Source: CAVSMC01 sp963728935 | GTDB lineage: Bacteria > Pseudomonadota > Gammaproteobacteria > Burkholderiales > Casimicrobiaceae | Assembly (NCBI GenBank): GCA_963728935.1 | Contig: CAVSMC010000001.1 | Span: forward strand, 372,001-436,000 | Length of the DNA: 64,000 nucleotides | Direction: 5' to 3' | In this document: in pieces, positions 17,299-27,093 of the stretch | How positions within the stretch are numbered: position 1 is the first letter of the stretch | Layout of the letters: every line of letters starts with the position of its first letter | Notes under the pieces: model-generated | Told to the model about the DNA's origin: nothing | Databases searched by the model: none | What the model saw: the letters and a program-made list of their open reading frames with translations, nothing else | Position numbers and translations under genes: made by a program

Positions 17299-18515
17299 GC
17301 GAAGCCTCCGATCGCAGCCGCGCCGAAACGGCGCTCGTCGCGCTTGCCGCCACGCTTGCAATACAGGTTTATACGTCGTTCGCGGCAAGCGCCACCGCGG
17401 TGCTTGCCCCGGAGCTTGCGCGCGATTTCGGGCTACCGGCCCGCTTCGTGGGCCTGTTCGTCGGCATCTTGTACGCAGGATCAGCGGTCGCGAGCCTTCT
17501 GTCGGGCGCCTTCATCGTTCGGCACGGATCGATTCGCACATCGCAGGTGTGCGTCGTGCTTTGCGCGATCGGCGTCGCGTCGATGCCGCTCGTCGCGGCG
17601 CTCGCCGCGGGCGCGATCGCCTTGCTCGCGCTCGCGCCGGTGCTGATCGGCGTCGGCTACGGCCCGATCACGCCGGCGTCCTCGCAGCTGCTCGCGCGCA
17701 CCGCCCCGCCCTCGCGGCGCGCGCTGACGTTTTCGATCAAGCAGACAGGCGTGCCCGCCGGCGTTGCGCTCGCCGGCGCAGTGCTTCCCTTCGTTGGGCT
17801 CGCGGTCGGATGGCGCGCCACGTTCGCGGCGATTGCGGTGCTCGGCGTGGTGATCGCCGCCCTCGCCCAGCTATCGCGCGCGTCGCTCGACGCCGATCGA
17901 GCGCCCGCACGCCGCACAACGGGCGCCGAGTACCTGGCCCCGATTCGCCGCGTGCTGGCAACTCCGGCGCTCGCCGAGCTCGCCTGGATCGCGTTCGCTT
18001 ACGCGGCGACCCAGGTGTGCCTGATGAGCTTCCTCGTCGTCTATCTCAACGATGCGCTCGGCTACTCGCTCGTTGCCGCCGGACTCGCGTTGACGGTCGC
18101 CAATGCCGGCGGCATCGTCGGTCGCATCGCGTGGGGTGCGATGGCCGATCGCCTAGCGGCGCCGCGCACGCTCCTCGCCATCATCGGTCTAATCGCTGCC
18201 GCAGGCGCTTTCGCGACGGCGACGTTCGGCGCAGCCTGGCGCTTCGAGGCGATGCTCGTCGTGTGCGCGCTGTTCGGCGCAACGGCAATCGGCTGGAACG
18301 GCGTGCAGCTTTCGGAGGTGGCTCGCCATTCGCCCCCCGGTGAAGCAGGTGCCATTACGGGCGCTGCGGGCTTCATCGGGTTCGGCGGCGTCGTCGTCGG
18401 GCCGCCGGCGTTCGCGCTGTTGACGGCCGTGACCGGAAGCTACCGGACCGGCTTCGTCGCGATCGGCGCGACGTCGGCGGCCTTCGCGTTGCGGTTGCTG
18501 TTGCGGCGCGCATGA
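17295..18515 (+). CDS. MFS transporter, substrate unknown
   Basis: Twelve-helix major facilitator carrier of 406 residues in the inner membrane. It shows a loop between helices 2 and 3 (GAFIVRHGSIRTSQV) in the position of the MFS motif A, and an equivalent loop in the second half (WGAMADRLAAPRT). The start is a TTG at 17295 that overlaps the TGA of the upstream gene; no ATG or GTG gives a full first helix. The general shape is reminiscent of CynX/NimT-type carriers, but no substrate can be assigned. Confidence 0.82.
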   Translation: MSEASDRSRAETALVALAATLAIQVYTSFAASATAVLAPELARDFGLPARFVGLFVGILYAGSAVASLLSGAFIVRHGSIRTSQVCVVLCAIGVASMPLVAALAAGAIALLALAPVLIGVGYGPITPASSQLLARTAPPSRRALTFSIKQTGVPAGVALAGAVLPFVGLAVGWRATFAAIAVLGVVIAALAQLSRASLDADRAPARRTTGAEYLAPIRRVLATPALAELAWIAFAYAATQVCLMSFLVVYLNDALGYSLVAAGLALTVANAGGIVGRIAWGAMADRLAAPRTLLAIIGLIAAAGAFATATFGAAWRFEAMLVVCALFGATAIGWNGVQLSEVARHSPPGEAGAITGAAGFIGFGGVVVGPPAFALLTAVTGSYRTGFVAIGATSAAFALRLLLRRA

Positions 18516-18517
18516 AA

Positions 18518-18534
18518 GTGGAAATGATTTCCAC
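18518..18534 (+). promoter_or_regulatory. Perfect inverted repeat upstream of aceE (candidate operator)
   Basis: GTGGAAATGATTTCCAC is a perfect 7-bp inverted repeat around a 3-nt centre, located just after the MFS stop and about 65 bp before a candidate -10. It has no T tract, so it is not an obvious terminator. The symmetry fits a dimeric repressor or activator site for the pyruvate dehydrogenase operon; it does not match the E. coli PdhR box. Confidence 0.35.
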
Positions 18535-18583
18535 GATGTGGTAATGTCGGAAACAGCCCCGCCGCCGCTCCGCACGGCGCGCA

Positions 18584-18642
18584 TACAATCCGGTCTAGAA
18601 CAATTCTCGTTACTGCTTGCGCGAAGCGTGGTTCTCGCAAGC
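18584..18642 (+). promoter_or_regulatory. Candidate aceE promoter -10 and leader hairpin
   Basis: TACAAT at 18584-18589 is a plausible -10 with no clear -35. The predicted leader contains a hairpin, GCTTGCG (18615-18621) pairing with CGCAAGC (18636-18642) around a 14-nt loop, directly before the GGAGG ribosome-binding site of aceE. The hairpin could influence aceE translation; this is inferred only from the pairing. Confidence 0.35.
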
Positions 18643-18656
18643 CGCCGGAGGTTCCC

Positions 18657-21317
<2,661 letters not shown>

Positions 21318-21338
21318 GAATTGACGCGCGGGGACGCC

Positions 21339-23033
21339 ATGACATTCGAAGTCAAGGTACCCGACATCGGCGACTTCAGCGACGTGCCGGTGATCGAAGT
21401 GTTCGTCAAGGCCGGCGACGTCGTCAAAGCCGAAGATCCGCTGGCGACACTCGAGTCCGACAAGGCAACGATGGACGTGCCCTCCCCGCGCGCCGGCACG
21501 ATCAAGGAAGTCCGCGTCAAAGTCGGCGACAAGGTGCGCGAGGGTTCTTCGCTCGTCGTGATGGAGGACGGCGCAAGCGCATCCGCAGCCGCAGCGGCGG
21601 CCGAGCCGCCGGAGCGCGCCGAAGCGGCGCCTGCTCAATCAAGCGCGCCCTCACCCCCGCCCTCATCCGCGAGCGGGAGCCGCGACGCAGTCGGTGAGGG
21701 TAGCGCCACCGAAGTGCGTGTGCCCGACATCGGTGATTTCAAGGACGTGCCGGTGATCGAGGTTTTCGTCAAGCCGGGCGACAGCGTCAAGGCGGAGGAC
21801 CCGCTGGTCACGCTCGAGTCGGACAAGGCGACGATGGACGTGCCCGCGCCGTCGGCAGGCGTGGTGAAGAGTGTTCGCGTAAAGGTGGGCGACAAGGTGA
21901 GCGAAGGTTCGCCGATCGCGACGTTGGAATCGGCGGGCGCGGCGACGAGCCAAACGCAACCGCCTGCCGCGAAGGAAGCGTCCCCGCCGCAGCGCGCTGC
22001 CGTCGCGCCCTCACCCCAACCGTCTGCCGCGGGCGCGCGAGAGCGCCGCGAAGAGGCGGGCGAGGGTCCGACGCCCGCAGCCGCCGTCGCACCCATCGAC
22101 CCCGCCGCGTTCAAAGGTGCGCATGCATCGCCGTCGGTGCGGGCATTCGCACGCCAGCTCGGCGTCGATCTCGCGCGCGTCAACGGATCGGGGCCGAAGA
22201 ATCGCATCCTGCACGAAGACGTTCAGAATTTCGTCAAGCAGGTGATGAGCGGCGGCGCGGCAGCACCTGCTGGCGCGGGCGCGATCGCCGGCGGCGGCGC
22301 GCTCAATCTGCTGCCGTGGCCGCAGGTCGATTTCGCGAAGTTCGGTCCGATCGAGGCGAAGCCGCTGTCGCGGATCAAGAAGATCTCCGGTGCGAACCTC
22401 GCGCGCAACTGGGTGATGATCCCGCACGTCACCAACCACGACGACGCCGACATCACCGAGCTCGACGCGCTGCGCGTGCAGTTGAACAAGGAGAACGAGA
22501 AAAGCGGGGTCAAGGTCACGATGCTCGCGTTCCTGATCAAGGCGTCGGTCGCCGCGCTACGGAAGTTCCCCGACTTCAACGCATCGCTCGACGGCGAGAA
22601 CATCGTCTACAAGCGCTACTACAACATCGGCTTCGCCGCCGATACGCCGAACGGGCTCGTCGTACCCGTCGTCAAGAACGCCGACCAGAAAGGCGTTCTC
22701 GCGATCGCGAAGGAGATGGGCGAGCTCTCGGCGAAAGCGCGCGAAGGCAAGCTCGGGCCGGCCGACATGCAGGGCGGCTGCTTCTCGATCAGCTCGCTCG
22801 GCGGCATCGGCGGTACGTATTTCACGCCGATCATCAACGCGCCTGAAGTGGCGATCCTCGGCGTTTGCCGATCCGCGACGCGCCCGGTGTGGGACGGCAA
22901 GCAGTTCGCGCCGCGGCTGATGTTGCCGCTGTCGCTGTCGTGGGACCACCGCGTCGTCGACGGTGCGTCGGCCGCGCGCTTTCTCGCCTACTTCGGCGCG
23001 CTGCTCGCCGATCTGCGCCGCGCGATGCTGTGA
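21339..23033 (+). CDS. aceF: Pyruvate dehydrogenase E2, dihydrolipoyllysine acetyltransferase (two lipoyl domains)
   Basis: Core acetyltransferase of the complex, 564 aa. Domain order: lipoyl 1 (residues about 1-75, lipoyl-Lys in LESDKATMDVP), linker, lipoyl 2 (about 128-200, same motif), linker, E1/E3-binding domain (ASPSVRAFARQLGVDLARV ... KNRILHEDV), then the catalytic domain with DHRVVDGASAARF near the C-terminus. The ATG at 21339 is preferred to a TTG at 21321. Both linkers contain a similar palindromic DNA insert read in frame (21648-21700 and 22008-22066). Confidence 0.97.
   Translation: MTFEVKVPDIGDFSDVPVIEVFVKAGDVVKAEDPLATLESDKATMDVPSPRAGTIKEVRVKVGDKVREGSSLVVMEDGASASAAAAAAEPPERAEAAPAQSSAPSPPPSSASGSRDAVGEGSATEVRVPDIGDFKDVPVIEVFVKPGDSVKAEDPLVTLESDKATMDVPAPSAGVVKSVRVKVGDKVSEGSPIATLESAGAATSQTQPPAAKEASPPQRAAVAPSPQPSAAGARERREEAGEGPTPAAAVAPIDPAAFKGAHASPSVRAFARQLGVDLARVNGSGPKNRILHEDVQNFVKQVMSGGAAAPAGAGAIAGGGALNLLPWPQVDFAKFGPIEAKPLSRIKKISGANLARNWVMIPHVTNHDDADITELDALRVQLNKENEKSGVKVTMLAFLIKASVAALRKFPDFNASLDGENIVYKRYYNIGFAADTPNGLVVPVVKNADQKGVLAIAKEMGELSAKAREGKLGPADMQGGCFSISSLGGIGGTYFTPIINAPEVAILGVCRSATRPVWDGKQFAPRLMLPLSLSWDHRVVDGASAARFLAYFGALLADLRRAML
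21648..21700 (+). repeat. Palindromic repeat inside first aceF linker
   Basis: The segment starts CCCTCACC and ends GGTGAGGG, a perfect 8-bp terminal inverted repeat, with internal CCGCGAGCGGG-like pairing. It encodes the linker residues from SPPPSSAS to GEGS in frame. The layout resembles a second copy at 22008-22066 and the widespread CCCTCACCC-type palindromic repeats of GC-rich proteobacteria. Confidence 0.5.
22008..22066 (+). repeat. Palindromic repeat inside second aceF linker
   Basis: It starts CCCTCACCCC and ends GGGCGAGGG, with an internal GGCGC...GCGCC pairing. It encodes SPQPSAAGARERREEAGEG in frame and, like the copy at 21648-21700, gives a peptide that begins SP.P and ends GEG. 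The two copies are in the same orientation and the same reading phase. Confidence 0.5.
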
Positions 23034-23055
23034 GGCAAGCGCTCGTCGCGCTGAT

Positions 23056-23823
23056 GTGGCGCTCGTCACGCCAGTGGCGGGCGCCGACGAACAGCTCGTC
23101 ACCGTGCCGACGCGCGACACGTCGATTTCCTATTTGCTCGTGCAGGGCAGCGGTGCGGCGAAGGCCGTCGCGGTCTCGTTCGTCGGCGGTCAAGGAATGA
23201 TCGACCTCGCGAAGCGCGCGCGCGAAAACCGCCTGCGCTTCGGGCCCGGCGCCAATTTCCTGATTCGCGCGCGTAACGAGCTCGCGGGCGAGGACATCGC
23301 CAACGCGATCGTCGATGCGCCAGCGGACCATTTGCCGGGCGGCCTAACCGATGGCGATCGTCTCGGCGCCGAGCACGCGCGCGACATCGGCGCGGTGTTG
23401 GACGATCTCGGCAAGCGTTATTCGGGCGTCCCCGTCTTTCTCATCGGAACGAGCCGCGGCACGATTTCCGCGGCCGCGCTCGGCGCGTCGCTCGCGCCGC
23501 GAATCCGCGGCGTCATCCTCACATCGTCGGTGACCGTCGCGAATCGTGGCGGTCCGGGCTTGTCGGGATTCGATTTCTCGACGATCAAGGTGCCGGCGCT
23601 CGTCGTTCATCACCGCGAAGATGGTTGCGCCGCGAGTCCGTACTCGGGCGCGGAGCGGTTGTCACGAAATTTTCCGCTCGTCAGCGTCAACGGGGGCGAC
23701 ACCCCGCAATCCGGACCCTGCGACCCGCAGTCGCCGCATGGCTATCTCGGCCGCGACGCCGAGACGATGCGCGCGATCCGCAACTGGATGCTCGGCCGCG
23801 AATACGCGCGCGAGATCGGCTAG
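23056..23823 (+). CDS. Alpha/beta-hydrolase-like protein with signal peptide apparently frameshifted
   Basis: Unassigned protein of about 255 residues between aceF and lpdA. It carries a nucleophile-elbow motif, FLIGTSRGTISAAAL, after beta-strand PVFLIG, and later LVVHHREDGCAASP, as in alpha/beta hydrolases. The frame is open from 22963 but its only clean in-phase start after the aceF stop is a GTG at 23056. In the next frame, a GTG at 23030 overlapping the aceF stop encodes VRQALVALM; joined to ALVTPVAGADEQL by one added base near 23057 it would form a typical signal peptide cut after AGA. A real 1-nt deletion or a sequencing error would explain this. Reaction unknown. Confidence 0.6.
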   Translation: MALVTPVAGADEQLVTVPTRDTSISYLLVQGSGAAKAVAVSFVGGQGMIDLAKRARENRLRFGPGANFLIRARNELAGEDIANAIVDAPADHLPGGLTDGDRLGAEHARDIGAVLDDLGKRYSGVPVFLIGTSRGTISAAALGASLAPRIRGVILTSSVTVANRGGPGLSGFDFSTIKVPALVVHHREDGCAASPYSGAERLSRNFPLVSVNGGDTPQSGPCDPQSPHGYLGRDAETMRAIRNWMLGREYAREIG

Positions 23824-23844
23824 GTCACGTTCACCGAGGTCAGC

Positions 23845-25656
23845 ATGAGCACGATCGAAGTCAAAGTGCCCGATATCGGCGATTTCAGGGACGTGCCGGT
23901 GATCGAGGTGTTCGTCAAGACGGGCGATACGCTCAACAAGGAGGATCCGCTCGTGACGCTCGAGTCCGACAAGGCGACGATGGACGTGCCATCTCCCGAA
24001 GCCGGAACGGTGCGCGACGTCAAGGTGAAGGTCGGCGACAAGGTGAGCGAGAGGAGCGTGCTGTTGACGCTCGAAACGACGAGCGCCGCCGCTTCGACGC
24101 CCGCGCCGAAGAGCGCGCCGCCCGCTCGTACCGAAGCCCCGCCCGCCGCGCCATCCGCCGAGGCCAAAGCGCCTGTGCCCGTTGCGTCGAGCTATCGCGG
24201 CAACGTCGACGTCGAATGCGAAATGCTCGTGCTCGGCTCCGGCCCCGGAGGTTACAGCGCCGCGTTCCGCGCAGCCGATCTGGGCATGAAGACGGTCCTA
24301 ATCGAGCGTTACGCGACGTTGGGCGGCGTCTGTCTCAACGTCGGCTGCATTCCGTCGAAGGCGTTGCTGCACGTCGCGGCAGTGATCGATGAGACCAAGG
24401 CGCTTGTCGAACACGGCGTCGCGTTCAGCGCGCCGAGCGTCGATCTCGCGAAGCTTCGCGGCTGGAAGGACAAGGTCGTCGGCAAACTCGTCCGCGGCGT
24501 AGGCGGCATGGCGAAGACGCGCAAGGTGGACGTCGTCCGCGGCTACGGCAGCTTCGTCGACGCGCACCACGTCGAGGTGGAGCTGACCGACGGTCCCGCG
24601 CAGCAAAGAACCGGCTCGAAAAAAGTCGTGCGCTTTCAAAAGGCGATCATCGCGGCTGGCTCGCAGGCAGTGTGGCTGCCCTTTGCGCCGAAGGACGATC
24701 CGCGGATCGTCGATTCGACGGGCGCGCTCGAACTCGCCTCGGTGCCGAAGAAGATGCTCGTCGTCGGCGGCGGCATCATCGGGCTCGAGATGGCGACCGT
24801 GTACTCGACGCTCGGCGCGCGGCTCGACGTCGTCGAGATGCTCGACGGATTGATGCTCGGCGCCGATCGCGATCTGGTCAAAGTGTGGGAGAAGATGAAC
24901 AAGCCGCGCTTCGACCGCGTGATGCTGAAGACGAAGACGACTGCGATCGAGGCGAAGAAGGACGCGCTGTACGTGAAGTTCGAAGGCGAGCAGGCGCCGC
25001 CGGACGCGCAGCCCTACGACCTCGTGCTCCTGGCGGTCGGTCGCAGCCCGAACGGCAAGAAGATCGCCGCCGAGAAGGCCGGTATCGCCGTCACCGAGCG
25101 GGGATTCATCGACGTCGACGCGCAAATGCGCACGAACGTCGCGCACATCCATGCGATCGGCGACATCGTCGGTCAGCCGATGCTCGCACACAAGGCAACG
25201 CACGAGGGTCACGTCGCGGCCGAAGCGGCTGCCGGTCAGAAGTCGTTCTTCGATGCGCGCGTGATTCCGTCGGTCGCCTATACCGATCCCGAAATCGCTT
25301 GGGTCGGCGTCACCGAGGACGAAGCGAAAGCGAACGGCGTGCAGGTGCAGAAAGCGCTGTTTCCGTGGGCGGCGTCGGGACGTGCGATCGCCAATGGCCG
25401 CGACGAAGGGTTCACCAAGCTGCTGTTCGACGCCGACACGCACCGCGTGCTCGGCGGCGGTATCGTCGGCACGCACGCCGGCGATTTGATCAGCGAAATC
25501 GCCCTTGCGATCGAGATGGGTGCCGATGCCGTCGATATCGGCCGCACGATCCATCCGCATCCGACGCTGTCCGAATCGATCGGCCTCGGCGCCGAGGCGT
25601 TCGAGGGCGTGTGCACCGACTTGCCGCCGGTGCGCAAGCGAGGTGCGACGCGATGA
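23845..25656 (+). CDS. lpdA: Dihydrolipoyl dehydrogenase (E3) with N-terminal lipoyl domain
   Basis: Reoxidises the E2 lipoyl groups, passing electrons through FAD to NAD+. Residues 1-75 are a lipoyl domain nearly identical to those of AceF (LESDKATMDVP). After an Ala/Pro linker, the flavoprotein begins at about residue 125 with VLGSGPGGYSAAFRA; the redox disulfide is GGVCLNVGCIPSK, and the C-terminal catalytic His-Glu lies in HPHPTLSES. Length 603 fits the lipoyl-E3 fusions known from betaproteobacteria and Neisseria. The stop overlaps rpiA by 4 nt. Confidence 0.97.
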   Translation: MSTIEVKVPDIGDFRDVPVIEVFVKTGDTLNKEDPLVTLESDKATMDVPSPEAGTVRDVKVKVGDKVSERSVLLTLETTSAAASTPAPKSAPPARTEAPPAAPSAEAKAPVPVASSYRGNVDVECEMLVLGSGPGGYSAAFRAADLGMKTVLIERYATLGGVCLNVGCIPSKALLHVAAVIDETKALVEHGVAFSAPSVDLAKLRGWKDKVVGKLVRGVGGMAKTRKVDVVRGYGSFVDAHHVEVELTDGPAQQRTGSKKVVRFQKAIIAAGSQAVWLPFAPKDDPRIVDSTGALELASVPKKMLVVGGGIIGLEMATVYSTLGARLDVVEMLDGLMLGADRDLVKVWEKMNKPRFDRVMLKTKTTAIEAKKDALYVKFEGEQAPPDAQPYDLVLLAVGRSPNGKKIAAEKAGIAVTERGFIDVDAQMRTNVAHIHAIGDIVGQPMLAHKATHEGHVAAEAAAGQKSFFDARVIPSVAYTDPEIAWVGVTEDEAKANGVQVQKALFPWAASGRAIANGRDEGFTKLLFDADTHRVLGGGIVGTHAGDLISEIALAIEMGADAVDIGRTIHPHPTLSESIGLGAEAFEGVCTDLPPVRKRGATR

Positions 25657-26318
25657 CACAGGACGAGCTGAAGCAAGCCGTTGCGCGCGAAGCGATCAAG
25701 CACGTGCCGTACGACGAATTCATCGGTGTCGGATCGGGCTCGACCGCGAACTACCTCATCGACGAACTCGCGAAGATCAAGCACCGTATCAAGGGTACCG
25801 TCGCGAGCTCGAACAAGAGCGCGGCGCGGCTCAAGTCGCACGGTATCCCGATCGAAGATCTCAACGTCGTCGATTACCTCCCCGTCTACATCGACGGCGC
25901 CGATGAAGTGACCGAGCAGGGCGCAATGATCAAGGGCGGCGGCGGCGCGTTGACGCGCGAGAAGATCGTCGCCGCCGTGGCGCGGAAGTTCGTCTGCATC
26001 GTCGATGCGTCGAAGCTCGTCGCGCGGCTCGGTGCGTTTGCGCTGCCGGTCGAAGTGATTCCGATGGCGAGAAGCTACGTGGCTCGTGAGCTGGTGAAGC
26101 TCGGCGGCCAACCCGTGCTGCGCGACGGATTCGTCACCGACAACGGCAATGCGATCCTCGACGTCTGGAACCTCAACATCGTCGAGCCCGTTGCGTTCGA
26201 AGCGCGCATCCGCGCGATCGTCGGCGTCGTCACCGTCGGGATATTCGCCGCGCGCGGCGCCGATATCATCCTGGTCGGGACCGAGACCGGCGTGCGGACG
26301 CTTTCGCCCGGTCGCTGA
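25653..26318 (+). CDS. rpiA: Ribose-5-phosphate isomerase A
   Basis: Interconverts ribose 5-phosphate and ribulose 5-phosphate. The 221-residue protein has IGVGSGSTANYLID, YIDGADEV (catalytic Asp) and MIKGGGGALTREKI (catalytic Lys/Glu region). The ATG at 25653 overlaps the lpdA stop (ATGA), so it is the last gene of the PDH operon. Its 3' end overlaps the convergent PTS EIIA gene by 53 nt, an unusually long antisense overlap. Confidence 0.96.
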   Translation: MTQDELKQAVAREAIKHVPYDEFIGVGSGSTANYLIDELAKIKHRIKGTVASSNKSAARLKSHGIPIEDLNVVDYLPVYIDGADEVTEQGAMIKGGGGALTREKIVAAVARKFVCIVDASKLVARLGAFALPVEVIPMARSYVARELVKLGGQPVLRDGFVTDNGNAILDVWNLNIVEPVAFEARIRAIVGVVTVGIFAARGADIILVGTETGVRTLSPGR

Positions 26319-26982
26319 TCGGCGCCGACGACGCCGGCGCGGATTCGATCGTGTCGGAGCCGATCGAGTCGGCGTACTCCTCGAACGCTCGCAACGCAGC
26401 GCGCGTATCGGCGGCTGCGGCGATGCGCTCGCGAAACGCCGTCTGCGAGAACAGCCGCGCGACATCGGCGAGCAGGCGCAGATGCTCGTCGGGATCGCCC
26501 TCGGCCGGCACCAGAATCACGAAGAGCTGCGACACCGGCTTGCGATCGGGCGCGCCATAGGGAATGGGTTTGCCAGTGCGAATCAGCAGCGTGACGGGCT
26601 CGGCGATGCCCTCGATGCGCGCGTGCGGCACGGCGACGCCCGCGCCGATCGCGGTCGACACCGCCCCCTCGCGCCGCCACAACGCACGGGCGACCGGCGC
26701 CGCGTCGACACCGTGAAAACGCTCGAGCGTGGACGCCGCGAGGTCGAGCACTTCGCGCTTGTCCCTCGCGTCGCAATCGAGCAGCACGACTTGCGGAAAC
26801 AGCCAGCGGCTGATCGGATGCGTGCTCCTGCCGGCGACGCGCGGTGTATCCAGCAACTGGGTCGCCGGTGAATTCGTCGCAGCCGCGGCAGGGGTCGTCG
26901 CCGGCATCACCGGTGACGACGCCGGCGTGATGCGCACGTCGTCGTCACGCCGGAACGGCTTGATCAGGCTGACGAATTTCAT
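26266..26982 (-). CDS. PTS EIIA-Ntr-like (PtsN-type) protein 1
   Basis: 238-residue protein whose residues about 58-215 are a PTS EIIA type-2 (fructose/nitrogen) domain. The phospho-acceptor His is kept at residue 120 in GVAVPHARIEG, followed by the PVTLLIR and FVILVPAEGDPDEHLRLL segments typical of PtsN. The N-terminus has about 55 extra low-complexity Ala/Pro/Thr residues and the C-terminus a basic tail. It lies downstream of kup in the same orientation. E. coli PtsN binds K+ regulators (TrkA, KdpD), so a role in K+ control is plausible but inferred. A paralogue is at 29379-29942. Confidence 0.85.
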   Translation of the reverse strand: MKFVSLIKPFRRDDDVRITPASSPVMPATTPAAAATNSPATQLLDTPRVAGRSTHPISRWLFPQVVLLDCDARDKREVLDLAASTLERFHGVDAAPVARALWRREGAVSTAIGAGVAVPHARIEGIAEPVTLLIRTGKPIPYGAPDRKPVSQLFVILVPAEGDPDEHLRLLADVARLFSQTAFRERIAAAADTRAALRAFEEYADSIGSDTIESAPASSAPISDRAKASARRSRSRPG

Positions 26983-27093
26983 TGCTTGTCGAAGGTCGCG
27001 ACGCGTCGATCGCTCGCGTGACGATCACGCGCGCAGCATACACCGGCGCGCTGGCGGTGTCGCGTCGTGCGCCATGCCGCGGCTTCGACCGCT

